Positions 46,005 through 54,220 of a DNA stretch of 64,000 bases are shown piece after piece; within the stretch, counting starts at the first letter, position 1; the number at the start of each line of letters is the position of its first letter. Origin of the DNA: Sediminicoccus sp. KRV36 (lineage in GTDB: Bacteria; Pseudomonadota; Alphaproteobacteria; Acetobacterales; Acetobacteraceae). A program made the position numbers and the translations under genes. The notes below the pieces were generated by a model. It was not told where the DNA came from. It saw nothing but the letters and a program-made list of their open reading frames with translations, and made no database searches. The stretch covers positions 3,741,001 to 3,805,000 of the forward strand of contig NZ_CP085081.1 of assembly GCF_023243115.1 (NCBI RefSeq), read 5' to 3'.

Positions 46005-46097
46005 GCGGCCCGATTCAGCTTCCGCTGCGCTCCAGCATCGGGACGCGCAAACACAGCGGCCCGATTCAGCTTCCGCTGCGCTCCAGCATCGGGACGC
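46005..46097. repeat. Two 42-base direct repeats between dapA and smpB
   Basis: Copies at 46005-46046 and 46056-46097 are identical, 51 bases apart. Each has outer arms CCCGAT / ATCGGG around an AGCTTCCGCTGCGCTCC core, so each can fold. They fill nearly the whole dapA-smpB gap, ending one base before the dapA stop. Core resembles the repeats at 23971-24086. Confidence 0.9.
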
Positions 46098-46098
46098 A

Positions 46099-47004
46099 TC
46101 AATTCAGCAGACCCGCGCCCCGCATCGCGGCCTCGACGCGGCTGCGCGTGCTGGCCGCGATGGGCGCCAGCGGCAGGCGGCAGACATCGCTGCCCCGGCC
46201 CAGCAGGCTCGCCGCGTATTTCACCGGGCCCGGCGAGGTTTCGCAGAACAGCGCGTCATGCACCGGCAGCAGCCGGTCCTGGATTGCCATCGCCTCGCAG
46301 ACGCGCCCTTCGCGCCAGGCCTTCTGCATCTCGGCGCAGAGGCGCGGCGCGATATTCGCCGTCACGGAAATGCAGCCGACGCCGCCCGATGCGTTGAAGG
46401 CCAGCGCCGTATGATCCTCGCCGGTCAGCTGGATGAAATCGCTGCCGCAGGTCGCGCGCTGGTGCAACGGCCGCGCCAGATTGGCCGTCGCATCCTTCAC
46501 GCCGATGATGTTCCGGTGCGCGGCCAGCCGCCCCATCGTCTCGGGCAGGATGTCCACCACGCTGCGCGACGGGACGTTGTAGAGCACCATCGGCAGGTCC
46601 ACGGCATCGGCGATGGCGGTGTAGTGCAGGAACAGCCCCTCCTGCGTCGGCTTGTTGTAATAGGGCGTCACCACCAGCGTCGCATCGGCGCCGGCCTCCT
46701 TGGCGTGGCGGGCGAAATCGATCGCCTCGGCCGTGCTGTTGCTGCCGGCCCCGGCCACCACCGGAACCCGCCCGCGCGCCGCCTTGATGCAGAGCTCCAC
46801 CACGCGCTTGTGCTCGTCATGGCTGAGCGTGGGCGACTCACCCGTGGTGCCGACGGGCACCAGCCCGTCCGTCCCCTCGGCGATCTGCCATTCGACGAGT
46901 TCGACATAGGCGCGCTCATCCAGGCTGCCATCGGCGTGCATGGGCGTGATGAGCGCAACGAGCGAACCTTGCAGCCGCAGCGGCTGTGGGATCTGGGCGG
47001 ACAT
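46099..47004 (-). CDS. dapA: 4-hydroxy-tetrahydrodipicolinate synthase
   Basis: First committed step of lysine/diaminopimelate synthesis, condensing pyruvate with aspartate semialdehyde. 301 residues, TIM barrel. GTTGESPTL (Thr53 region), Tyr142 in YNVPSRS and Schiff-base Lys170 in IIGVKDAT are intact. The first ten residues exceed the usual N-terminus. Confidence 0.97.
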   Translation of the reverse strand: MSAQIPQPLRLQGSLVALITPMHADGSLDERAYVELVEWQIAEGTDGLVPVGTTGESPTLSHDEHKRVVELCIKAARGRVPVVAGAGSNSTAEAIDFARHAKEAGADATLVVTPYYNKPTQEGLFLHYTAIADAVDLPMVLYNVPSRSVVDILPETMGRLAAHRNIIGVKDATANLARPLHQRATCGSDFIQLTGEDHTALAFNASGGVGCISVTANIAPRLCAEMQKAWREGRVCEAMAIQDRLLPVHDALFCETSPGPVKYAASLLGRGSDVCRLPLAPIAASTRSRVEAAMRGAGLLN

Positions 47005-47106
47005 GGCGTGCTTCCTTCTGGCTTGGTGTCAAATTAGGTCCGCCAGCCCTCCGCAACAAGCGCACCCCGAGGATGACCGCCCTGCGCCGACGGGTTACAA
47101 GGGATT

Positions 47107-49089
47107 ATGCGCCGCATTCTTCCCTTCATGGGCCTCCTCCTCGCCATCCAGGGCGCCACCAGCTTGACCGCCGGGGCCCAGCCCCAGCGGGATGCCGGGC
47201 GCCAGGCCATCGCCGCCGCCCAGGCCCAGCGCTGGGGCGAGGCGCAATCCGCCGCCGCCAATGCCGATCCGCTGATCGCCAAGATGGTCACCTGGATGCG
47301 CCTCACCCAGCGCGGCGGCGCGGGCAGTGCGCAGGAAATCGTGGGCTTCATCGAATCCGCCAGCGATTGGCCGAACCAGGACGCCCTGGCCCGCCGGGCC
47401 GAGGAATTGCTGGCCAATGATCCCGATGACGCCCTGGCCCTGCGCTTCTTCACCCCCCGCCCCGCCCGCACGCTGGACGGCGCCACGCGCCACGTCGCCG
47501 CCCTCATCAATGCCGGCCGTACGGCGGAGGCCCGCACCGCCGCCCGCCGCGCCTGGGCCGAGGATACCGGCGCCGATGCCGCGGCCGAGGCCGTCTTCCT
47601 GGCCCGCGCCGGCGAATTCCTGACGCCCGAGGATCAGTGGCGCCGCTTCAACCGCTTCTCCTTCGGGCGGGATTTCGCGGCGGCCCAACGGCTGCTGCCG
47701 CTGCTGGATGCGCAGCGCCGGGCCCTGGGCGAGCTTCGCATCGCCTATTCCAGCTCGGCCGGAAACGACGCCAACCCCGCCGCCGCCGCGCGCGATGCCG
47801 GGGCCACGCTGGAACGCGCCCGCATGTTCCGCCGCGCCGAGCGCGATGCGGAAGCGGCCGCCGCCTGGTCCGCGCTCGTCTCCAACATGGGCGCCGCCGC
47901 CCAGGCCAGCCTGCCGCCCGAAGCCCAGCGCGCCATCTGGACCGAGCGCCAGGTGCTGGCCCGCAAGCTGATCCGGCTGGGCAACCCGCAGGCGGCCTAT
48001 ACCGTCGCCGCCCAGCACGGCCAGACCGTGGCGGGCGAGCCCCGGCAGGAGGCCGAGTTCCTGGCCGGCTTCATCGCGCTGCGGCTACTCGATGATCCGG
48101 CCCGCGCCATGCCGCATTTCCAGCGCCTGGCCGAGGGCAGCCGCAGCGCCATCACCCAGGCCCGCGCCGCCTATTGGCAGGGCCGGGCCGAGCCCAATGC
48201 GGCCCGCGCCCGCGCCCATTTCGAACGCGCCGCCAGCTTCCCCGTGGCCTTCTACGGCCAGATGGGCGCCCTGGCGCTGGGCGAGAACGGCGCGCAGCTC
48301 TCGGCCCGGATCAACACCCTCGCGATCCCCCGCCCGACCGAGGCGGATGCGCGCGCCTTCATGAACCGCGAAATGCCGCGCGTGATCCTCGCCTTGGGCG
48401 AATTGGGCGAGGCGCGGCGCAGCCGGCTGTTTCTGCTGCGGCTAGAGGATACGGCGCCCTCCAACGCCGAGCGGCTTCTGGTCGCGCGGCTTGCCACCAC
48501 GCTGGGCCGGCCGGACCTGCCGGTCTGGGTGGCGCGGCGCTCGGGCGTGAATGGCGCGATGCTGGTCGAGGATGGCTGGCCCGTCCCCTATGCCCTGCCC
48601 TGGCCCGCCCCCGAGAACAGCGCCGAGCCCGCCGTGATCCTCGCCATCACCCGGCAGGAGAGCAATTTCGAGGTGGATGTCGTCTCCTCCGCCAATGCGC
48701 GCGGGCTGATGCAATTGCTGCCCGCCACCGCGCAATCCGTGGCGCGGCGGCTGAACATCCCGCATCAGGCCGCCTGGCTGACCACCGACCCCAACCACAA
48801 TATCCGCCTCGGCTCCGCCTATATCCAGGACCGGCTGAACCGCTATGGCGGGGCGATGCCCTTTGCCTTCGCCGCCTATAACGCGGGTGCCGGGCGGGTG
48901 GATGAATGGCTTTCCACCTATGGCGATCCGCGCCAGGGCCCGGTGCGCATGCTGGACTGGATGGAGCTGATCCCCTTCGCCGAGACGCGCAATTATGTGC
49001 AGCGCGTGATCGAGAACGTCGCCATCTATCGCGCCAAGGACCCGCGCTTCGCGGCGATGGACCACCCGATGGCCGCATGGACCCGGTGA
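47107..49089 (+). CDS. slt: Soluble lytic murein transglycosylase
   Basis: 660 residues. Signal peptide (about 1-24), a long helical superhelix (Ala-rich, TPR-like, about 30-480) and a C-terminal SLT domain (about 505-630). The catalytic Glu is in ILAITRQESNFEVDV, followed by ARGLMQLLPATA and AAYNAGAGRVDEW. Cleaves peptidoglycan with anhydro-muramyl formation in the periplasm. Ends 13 bases inside pgpA; with pncC it forms a tight three-gene run. Confidence 0.94.
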   Translation: MRRILPFMGLLLAIQGATSLTAGAQPQRDAGRQAIAAAQAQRWGEAQSAAANADPLIAKMVTWMRLTQRGGAGSAQEIVGFIESASDWPNQDALARRAEELLANDPDDALALRFFTPRPARTLDGATRHVAALINAGRTAEARTAARRAWAEDTGADAAAEAVFLARAGEFLTPEDQWRRFNRFSFGRDFAAAQRLLPLLDAQRRALGELRIAYSSSAGNDANPAAAARDAGATLERARMFRRAERDAEAAAAWSALVSNMGAAAQASLPPEAQRAIWTERQVLARKLIRLGNPQAAYTVAAQHGQTVAGEPRQEAEFLAGFIALRLLDDPARAMPHFQRLAEGSRSAITQARAAYWQGRAEPNAARARAHFERAASFPVAFYGQMGALALGENGAQLSARINTLAIPRPTEADARAFMNREMPRVILALGELGEARRSRLFLLRLEDTAPSNAERLLVARLATTLGRPDLPVWVARRSGVNGAMLVEDGWPVPYALPWPAPENSAEPAVILAITRQESNFEVDVVSSANARGLMQLLPATAQSVARRLNIPHQAAWLTTDPNHNIRLGSAYIQDRLNRYGGAMPFAFAAYNAGAGRVDEWLSTYGDPRQGPVRMLDWMELIPFAETRNYVQRVIENVAIYRAKDPRFAAMDHPMAAWTR

Positions 49090-49538
49090 GCGGCGGCGGC
49101 GACGCCTGGGCCTCCATCCCGCGGGCGATTGCCTCCCTGGGCGGGATCGGCTTCCTGAAGCCCGCCCCCGGCAGCTGGGGCTCGCTGGCCGTCCTGCCGC
49201 TGGCCCTGCTGCCGCCCTGGGTGGCGCTGCTGGCCGCGGCACTCTTCACCGCACTCGGCCATTGGGCGCTGACCCGCCTGCCCGAAGCCGCCGCCGATCC
49301 GGGCTGGGTGGTGGTGGATGAGGCGGCGGGGCAATCCCTGGCCCTCGCCGCCGCCACGGGCTGGCTCGGCGTGCTGCTGGCCTTCCTGCTGTTCCGGCTT
49401 TTCGACATCACCAAGCCGGGCCCGGTCGGCTGGGCGGATCGCCAGAAGGGGCCAGCCGGCGTGATGGCCGATGACATCATCGCCGGCGCCATGGCGGGGT
49501 TGGTGATCCTGCTTCTCGCGCCATGGGGAATCCGCTGA
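49077..49538 (+). CDS. pgpA: Phosphatidylglycerophosphatase A
   Basis: Dephosphorylates phosphatidylglycerol phosphate in the inner membrane. 153 residues, three to four hydrophobic segments; FLKPAPGSWGSL, VVDEAAGQ, FRLFDITKPGPVGWADR and GVMADDIIAG are all family motifs. The ATG at 49077 overlaps the slt end by 13 bases; its stop overlaps the pncC start (TGATG). Confidence 0.95.
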   Translation: MDPVSGGGDAWASIPRAIASLGGIGFLKPAPGSWGSLAVLPLALLPPWVALLAAALFTALGHWALTRLPEAAADPGWVVVDEAAGQSLALAAATGWLGVLLAFLLFRLFDITKPGPVGWADRQKGPAGVMADDIIAGAMAGLVILLLAPWGIR

Positions 49539-50026
49539 TGCTGCCCGAATCCACGCTGGCGGAAGCCGCCGCGCTGCTCGCCGCGCTGCAGGCCAGGCAC
49601 CTGACCATCGCCACGGCCGAGAGCTGCACGGGCGGGCTGATCGCCGCGGCACTGACCGCCATCCCCGGCTCCTCGGCCAGTGTGCTGGCCGGCTTCGTCA
49701 CCTATTCCAATGAGGCCAAGACCAGCATGCTGGGCGTCCCGGCCGAGATGATCGAGCGCTTCGGCGCCGTCAGTGAGGAAGTGGCGCGGCGGATGGTGGA
49801 GGGCGCCCTGCGGGCCTCGGGCGCGCAGATCGTGCTGGCCTGCACCGGGGTTGCCGGCCCGGGCGGGGGCAGCCTGACCAAGCCCGTCGGTCTCGTCTGG
49901 ATGGGTGTGGGCCAGCGCGGCGGCGCCATCACGACCGAGCACCGCATCTTTCCCGGAGACCGCGCCGCCATCCGTGCCGAGACGGTTCGTCACAGCTTTG
50001 CCATGGCCCACTCGCTCCTGGCGTGA
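49538..50026 (+). CDS. pncC: CinA-domain nicotinamide-nucleotide amidohydrolase
   Basis: Deamidates NMN to nicotinic acid mononucleotide in pyridine-nucleotide recycling. 162 residues, the stand-alone C-terminal CinA domain; TIATAESCTGGLIAAAL carries the catalytic Ser, and CTGVAGPGGG ... KPVGLVW is conserved. ATG at 49538 overlaps the pgpA stop and has GGGGA eight bases upstream; an ATG at 49523 is possible. Confidence 0.94.
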   Translation: MLPESTLAEAAALLAALQARHLTIATAESCTGGLIAAALTAIPGSSASVLAGFVTYSNEAKTSMLGVPAEMIERFGAVSEEVARRMVEGALRASGAQIVLACTGVAGPGGGSLTKPVGLVWMGVGQRGGAITTEHRIFPGDRAAIRAETVRHSFAMAHSLLA

Positions 50027-50065
50027 GCCGCGTTATATAGGGAGGGTGACAAGGACCCCCCCGCC

Positions 50066-51052
50066 ATGCCTGATGATGACGATGACGAATGGGAAGTGCC
50101 CGAAGCCTTCCAGCCCGACCCCTCGGAATTCGCCTTCGACCTTGAAGCGCGCCTGGCCACCGTCGTCGCGCTGAAATGCCTGGTGCCGCCGGACGCGACC
50201 TCGGCCGCGGCGCTGGGTGTGGAGCGCGAAGGCTCCGGCGTGGTGATCGATGCGGGCGGGCTGGTGCTGACCATCGGCTACCTCATCACCGAGGCCGAGA
50301 GCGTCTGGATCACCAATAATGACGGCCGCGTGGTGGAAGCGACGCCGCTCGCCATGGATTTCGAGACGGGCTTCGGCCTGGTGCAGATGCTGGGCCGCAT
50401 CCCCGGGCAGAAGGTCGCCGAACTGGGCGATGCGGAGGGCATGCGCCATGGTGCGCAGGGCGTGCTCGCCGCCTCGGGCGGGATCAGCCATGCGCTGGCC
50501 TGCAGCGTGGCCGCCCGGCAGCCCTTTGCCGGCTATTGGGAATATCTGCTGGAAAACGCGATCTTCACGGCGCCGGCGCATCCGCATTGGGGCGGGGCCG
50601 GGCTGTTCGATGCGGCGGGGCGGCTGGCCGGCATCGGCTCGCTCATCCTTCAGCAGGGGCAACGCGGCGGCAAGCGGCTGGACCTGAACATGGTGGTCCC
50701 CATCGGCGAACTGCTGCCCATCCTGGAGACGCTGCGCCGCACCGGGCATTCCGGCCGGCCCGCCCGCCCCTGGCTCGGCCTCTACGCGACCGAGGATGAT
50801 GAGGAGGTGGGCGTCGGCTCCCTCGCCAAGGGGGGGCCGGCCGAGCGCGCCGGCGTGAAGCCGCGTGACCGCATCGTGGCGGTGGATGGGCGCAAGGTGA
50901 GTGACCTCGCCTCCCTCTGGACCGCGGTGCGCGCGGCGGGCCCGGCCGGGGCCGAAGTGCGCCTGACACTGGCGCGCGGCAGCCGCCAGCTGGACCTGGC
51001 CATCACCAGCGCGGATCGGGCGCGGCATCTCAAGGCGCCGCGGCTGCATTGA
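50066..51052 (+). CDS. HtrA/Deg-like protein lacking the catalytic triad
   Basis: 328 residues: trypsin-like fold (about 25-225) and one PDZ domain (about 235-315, with KGGPAERAGVKPRDRIVAVDG). The expected catalytic positions read Tyr72 (LTIGYLI where LTNAHVV is usual), Gly102 (ETGFGLV for TDLALLK) and Gly176 (HWGGAGL for GNSGGPL). It should therefore not be a protease. No signal peptide; the N-terminus is very acidic (MPDDDDDEWE), suggesting a cytoplasmic protein. Probably a scaffold or peptide-binding protein. Confidence 0.82.
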   Translation: MPDDDDDEWEVPEAFQPDPSEFAFDLEARLATVVALKCLVPPDATSAAALGVEREGSGVVIDAGGLVLTIGYLITEAESVWITNNDGRVVEATPLAMDFETGFGLVQMLGRIPGQKVAELGDAEGMRHGAQGVLAASGGISHALACSVAARQPFAGYWEYLLENAIFTAPAHPHWGGAGLFDAAGRLAGIGSLILQQGQRGGKRLDLNMVVPIGELLPILETLRRTGHSGRPARPWLGLYATEDDEEVGVGSLAKGGPAERAGVKPRDRIVAVDGRKVSDLASLWTAVRAAGPAGAEVRLTLARGSRQLDLAITSADRARHLKAPRLH

Positions 51053-51084
51053 GGGTTTTGGCGCGCGCCGGGTAAGGCCAGGTT

Positions 51085-51234
51085 GCGAGAGGGCTTTGCC
51101 CCCTCGCGCTCCCCCACCAAGAAACCCGGTTTCTTGGATCTTCGATTTTGCAAATCCCCTGATGAAGGTGCAGGAAACTGTGAAAACTACGCAGGTTTTC
51201 ACCCTGCCGGGGAGTTCGAGGGGCTGGCCCCTCG
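51085..51234. repeat. Cluster of four short hairpins
   Basis: Four palindromes sit in 150 bases between convergent genes: 51085-51107 (GCGAG...CTCGC), 51119-51135 (AAGAAACC-C-GGTTTCTT), 51182-51200 (GAAAAC/GTTTTC) and 51217-51234 (CGAGGGGC/GCCCCTCG). Base composition is more A/T-rich than the surroundings. Could act as a two-way terminator; it also resembles a decayed repeat element. The rest of the 51053-51264 gap holds no gene I can support. Confidence 0.6.
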
Positions 51235-51264
51235 ATCCCACCAGGGGTGCTTCCCAGCAGCGCG

Positions 51265-52014
51265 CTACAGCTTGCGCTGCATCTGCGCGAGGTAGGCGCG
51301 GTTGCGCGTCGGTGTGATCAGCACCTCATTGATGCAGACATGCGGCGGCATGCCGGCCAGGAATTTCACCAGCGCGCCGCAATCCTCGGGCTGCACCATC
51401 TCGGCCAGTTCCTTCTCCGAGAGCTTGTTGGGCCGCTTGTCGAGGATGGGTGTCCGCACCTCGCCCGGGCACATCACGGTGCTGCGGATGCCGTTGCCGC
51501 ATTCCTCCATGTTCAGTGAATGGCTCATCGCCACCACACCATGCTTGCTGGCGGTGTAGCCGGCGCCACTCAAGGGGCTGACGAAGCGCCCCGCCATGGA
51601 GGCGGTGTGGATGAACAACCCGCCTTTCTGGGCACGCATGATGGGCAGCGCCGCCAGCACGCCATGGAAGGCGGAAAGGAGGTTGCCATCCACCAATTCC
51701 TTGATGCCCTCGGGCTTCAGGTTGGCCCATGTGCGCTCGGTGATGTTCAGCCCGGCATTGTTCACCATCACATCGAGGCGGCCGAGCTTCTGCTGGATGA
51801 AATCGGCCACCTTCTGCACGGCCGCGGCCTTGCCCATATCGGCCGGCTTCACATGCGCCGTGCCGCCCATCGCCTTGATGCGCGCAGCGACGGCTTCCAG
51901 CTTCGGCTTGGTGCGGCCGGTGAGGATGATGACCATCCCCATCTCCGCCAGGGCGATGGCCGCAGCCTCGCCGATGCCGCTGCCGGCCCCCGTCACCCAT
52001 GCGATTTTCTTCAT
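51265..52014 (-). CDS. Short-chain dehydrogenase/reductase
   Basis: 249 residues starting MKKIAWVTGAGSGIG (NAD(P)-binding TGxxxGIG). Catalytic Ser139, Tyr153 and Lys157 (YTASKHG) are in place, and the NNAG motif is at 85-88. Arg34 after the second strand favours NADP(H), tentatively. Start chosen at the Rossmann N-terminus; the longer frame runs into the divergent promoter region. Divergent from the CtBP-like dehydrogenase gene (121-base gap), perhaps functionally linked. Confidence 0.92.
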   Translation of the reverse strand: MKKIAWVTGAGSGIGEAAAIALAEMGMVIILTGRTKPKLEAVAARIKAMGGTAHVKPADMGKAAAVQKVADFIQQKLGRLDVMVNNAGLNITERTWANLKPEGIKELVDGNLLSAFHGVLAALPIMRAQKGGLFIHTASMAGRFVSPLSGAGYTASKHGVVAMSHSLNMEECGNGIRSTVMCPGEVRTPILDKRPNKLSEKELAEMVQPEDCGALVKFLAGMPPHVCINEVLITPTRNRAYLAQMQRKL

Positions 52015-52135
52015 CGGATTTTCCTCCCTGCGCGTGATGCGCGGCAGTCTGCCGCAAGCAGGCCGGCTGTCCAGCCCGTGACCTTGCCGCTGGTCGCCCC
52101 GCATGCTTGGCTTGCACGACAATTCAGGGAGAAAA

Positions 52136-53185
52136 ATGCCAATGGCAAAGTTCCGCATCGTGACGCCCGCGGGCGCCAGTTTCACCACGGCCGGCGGCGG
52201 CTATGACCTCGAAATGGAAGCGCTGAACGGCCTCGACGCCGAGATCGTCGAAGCGCCGACCGATGCGGCGGGCTTCCTCGCCGCCGCCGCCACCGCGGAT
52301 GCGATCTACGCCAAGGGCATCCCCATCACGGCCGAGATCATCGCCGGGTTGAAGAACTGCAAGGTGATCAGCCTCGGCTCCGTCGGCGTGGACAGCGTGG
52401 ATGTGAAGGCGGCGACCCGCGCCGGCATTCCCGTGACCAATGTGCCCGATACCTTCATCGAGGAGGTGGCGGATCACTGCATGATGCTGCTGCTGGCCAC
52501 CTTCCGCCGCACGCTGGAGCAGGACCGGATGGTGCGCGAGCATCGCTGGAAGGAAGGCCGCCCAGCCTTGCTGAAGATCCCGCGCCTGATGGGCCAGACG
52601 CTGGGCTTCATCAGCTTCGGCCGCGTGGCGCGCGCGGTGGCCCGCCGCGCCGCCCCCTTCGGCCTGCGCATGATCGCCTATGATCCCTTCCTCGACGAGA
52701 CGCTGCTGAGCGAGCATGGCGTGCTGCCCGCCACGCTGAACGAGGTGATGAGCCAGTCCGACTTCGTCTCGATGCACGCGCCGGCCCGCCCGGAATGCAC
52801 GCATCTGCTGAAGGAGCAGCATTTCCGCCAGATGAAGAAGAGCGCCATCTTCCTCAATGTCGGGCGCGGGCCGACGGTGGATGAATCCGCCCTGATCAAG
52901 GCGCTGAGCGAAGGCTGGATCGCCTATGCCGGCCTTGATGTGCTGGAGGTGGAGCCGCCCTCGCACAACAACCCCATCCTCAGCATGCCCAATGTGATCC
53001 TTTCGGCGCATACCGCCTCGGCCTCGGCGCGGTTCGATGAAGCGCGCAAGCGCCGCGTGGGCAGTGAGCTGGCGCTGGTCATGCAGGGCAAGTGGCCGAT
53101 GAGCTGCGTGAATCCGGCGGTGCTGCAGAACACCAAGCTGCAACGCTGGCAGCCCATCGGGCTGGGCCGCGGCCCGAACAGCTGA
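52136..53185 (+). CDS. D-2-hydroxyacid dehydrogenase family protein (CtBP-like)
   Basis: 349 residues from ATG 52136 with AGGGAG upstream. Catalytic Arg244 (NVGRGPTVDE), Glu273 and His292 (SAHTASAS) are present. The dinucleotide loop reads FISFGRVARAV, so two of the three glycines of GxGxxG are Ser160 and Ala165. Overall layout resembles the C-terminal-binding-protein branch of D-2-hydroxyacid dehydrogenases. Substrate unknown. Confidence 0.9.
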   Translation: MPMAKFRIVTPAGASFTTAGGGYDLEMEALNGLDAEIVEAPTDAAGFLAAAATADAIYAKGIPITAEIIAGLKNCKVISLGSVGVDSVDVKAATRAGIPVTNVPDTFIEEVADHCMMLLLATFRRTLEQDRMVREHRWKEGRPALLKIPRLMGQTLGFISFGRVARAVARRAAPFGLRMIAYDPFLDETLLSEHGVLPATLNEVMSQSDFVSMHAPARPECTHLLKEQHFRQMKKSAIFLNVGRGPTVDESALIKALSEGWIAYAGLDVLEVEPPSHNNPILSMPNVILSAHTASASARFDEARKRRVGSELALVMQGKWPMSCVNPAVLQNTKLQRWQPIGLGRGPNS

Positions 53186-53198
53186 GGGCGGGGCGCCG

Positions 53199-53231
53199 GG
53201 TTGATCAAGGGGCGGGCCCTCTCGATCAACC
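53199..53231. terminator. Bidirectional hairpin terminator
   Basis: GGTTGATC and GATCAACC form an 8-base-pair stem with a 17-base loop that can itself pair (AGGG/CCCT). It fills the 46-base gap between two convergent genes and touches the stop of the minus-strand gene. Confidence 0.55.
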
Positions 53232-54188
53232 TCAGCCGCCCTTGCGATACGCGAAAGCCTTGGCGAAGCATTCCAGGATATGCCCGCCCGCCGTCGTCGG
53301 CGGATAGAGCGCCTGCGTCGCACCCAGGGCGCGCGGGTCGATCGGCGCCTGGAAATTCGGGTCGTGGAAGGTGGCGATGGACATGCGCTCATGCCCCGAG
53401 CGATTGACCACGCGATGCGGCGTGCTGGCGAAGCGGTCATTGCTCCAGCGGCCCAGCAGATCGCCGACATTGATGACCAGCGTGCCCGGCAGGGGTGGTG
53501 CGGGGATCCAGGCACCCGATTGGCGTTCCTTCACCTCCAGCCCGCCGCTGTCATCTTGCCAGAGCAGGGTGATGCAGCCGAAATCCGTGTGCGGCGCCAC
53601 GCCGAAGCCTTCCGTGTCATCGGGCGGTTGTGGCGGGTAGAACACCGCCTGGGTGCGTTGCAGCGGCAGGGTGTAGTGGGCCGCGAAGAAATCCGGCGGC
53701 AGGTCGAGGCTGACGGCGATGGCGCGCATCAACTGCGCGCCGCATTCCATCATGGCGGCGTAATAGGCTTCCATCGCCGGCTGCAACTCCGGCACTTCGG
53801 CGGGCCACTGGTTGGGGCCGCGCAGCTTCTCGCCCGCCAGCACCACGGGATGATCGGCGGGCAGGTCGAGGCCGATGGAGAAGAACTCCTTCAGGTCGGG
53901 CTTGGTCGCGCCCGCCATCACGGCACCACCCGCCGCATGCCAGCCGCGATGCACGAGGGTGGCCCGGGTGGCGGCCTTCACCTCGGCGGGCAGATGGAAG
54001 AAGCGGCGCGCGGCGGTGACGGCCGCGCTGATGACCGCATCGGGCACGCCATGGTTGCGGATGTAGAAGAAGCCGGGGCCGGTGCAGGCCGCGCGGATCT
54101 CGGCGGCGATCCCCGCCAGCCGCGCGCCATCCATCAGGCCGGCGATATCAATGACGGGCAAGGCTTGGCGGAGGGGCTGGTCTGGCAT
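53232..54188 (-). CDS. 2-oxoglutarate/Fe(II)-dependent oxygenase (IPNS family)
   Basis: 318 residues. N-terminal DIOX_N-type region (ALPVIDIAGL, GPGFFYIRNHGVP) and a double-stranded beta-helix core. Iron ligands His200 and Asp202 (PHTDFG) and His258 (STPHRV); 2-oxoglutarate site Arg268-x-Ser270. All metal and cosubstrate residues are intact. Oxidises an unknown small molecule; neighbours suggest a catabolic role. Confidence 0.93.
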   Translation of the reverse strand: MPDQPLRQALPVIDIAGLMDGARLAGIAAEIRAACTGPGFFYIRNHGVPDAVISAAVTAARRFFHLPAEVKAATRATLVHRGWHAAGGAVMAGATKPDLKEFFSIGLDLPADHPVVLAGEKLRGPNQWPAEVPELQPAMEAYYAAMMECGAQLMRAIAVSLDLPPDFFAAHYTLPLQRTQAVFYPPQPPDDTEGFGVAPHTDFGCITLLWQDDSGGLEVKERQSGAWIPAPPLPGTLVINVGDLLGRWSNDRFASTPHRVVNRSGHERMSIATFHDPNFQAPIDPRALGATQALYPPTTAGGHILECFAKAFAYRKGG

Positions 54189-54220
54189 CGGGCTGGCTCG
54201 CGCGGGGATGGGACCGAAGG

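Noticed and set aside
51083..51317. Short plus-strand frames (70-73 codons) in the gap after the HtrA-like gene
   Set aside because: Two overlapping frames with no ribosome site or family, lying across four hairpins; better explained as intergenic repeat sequence.
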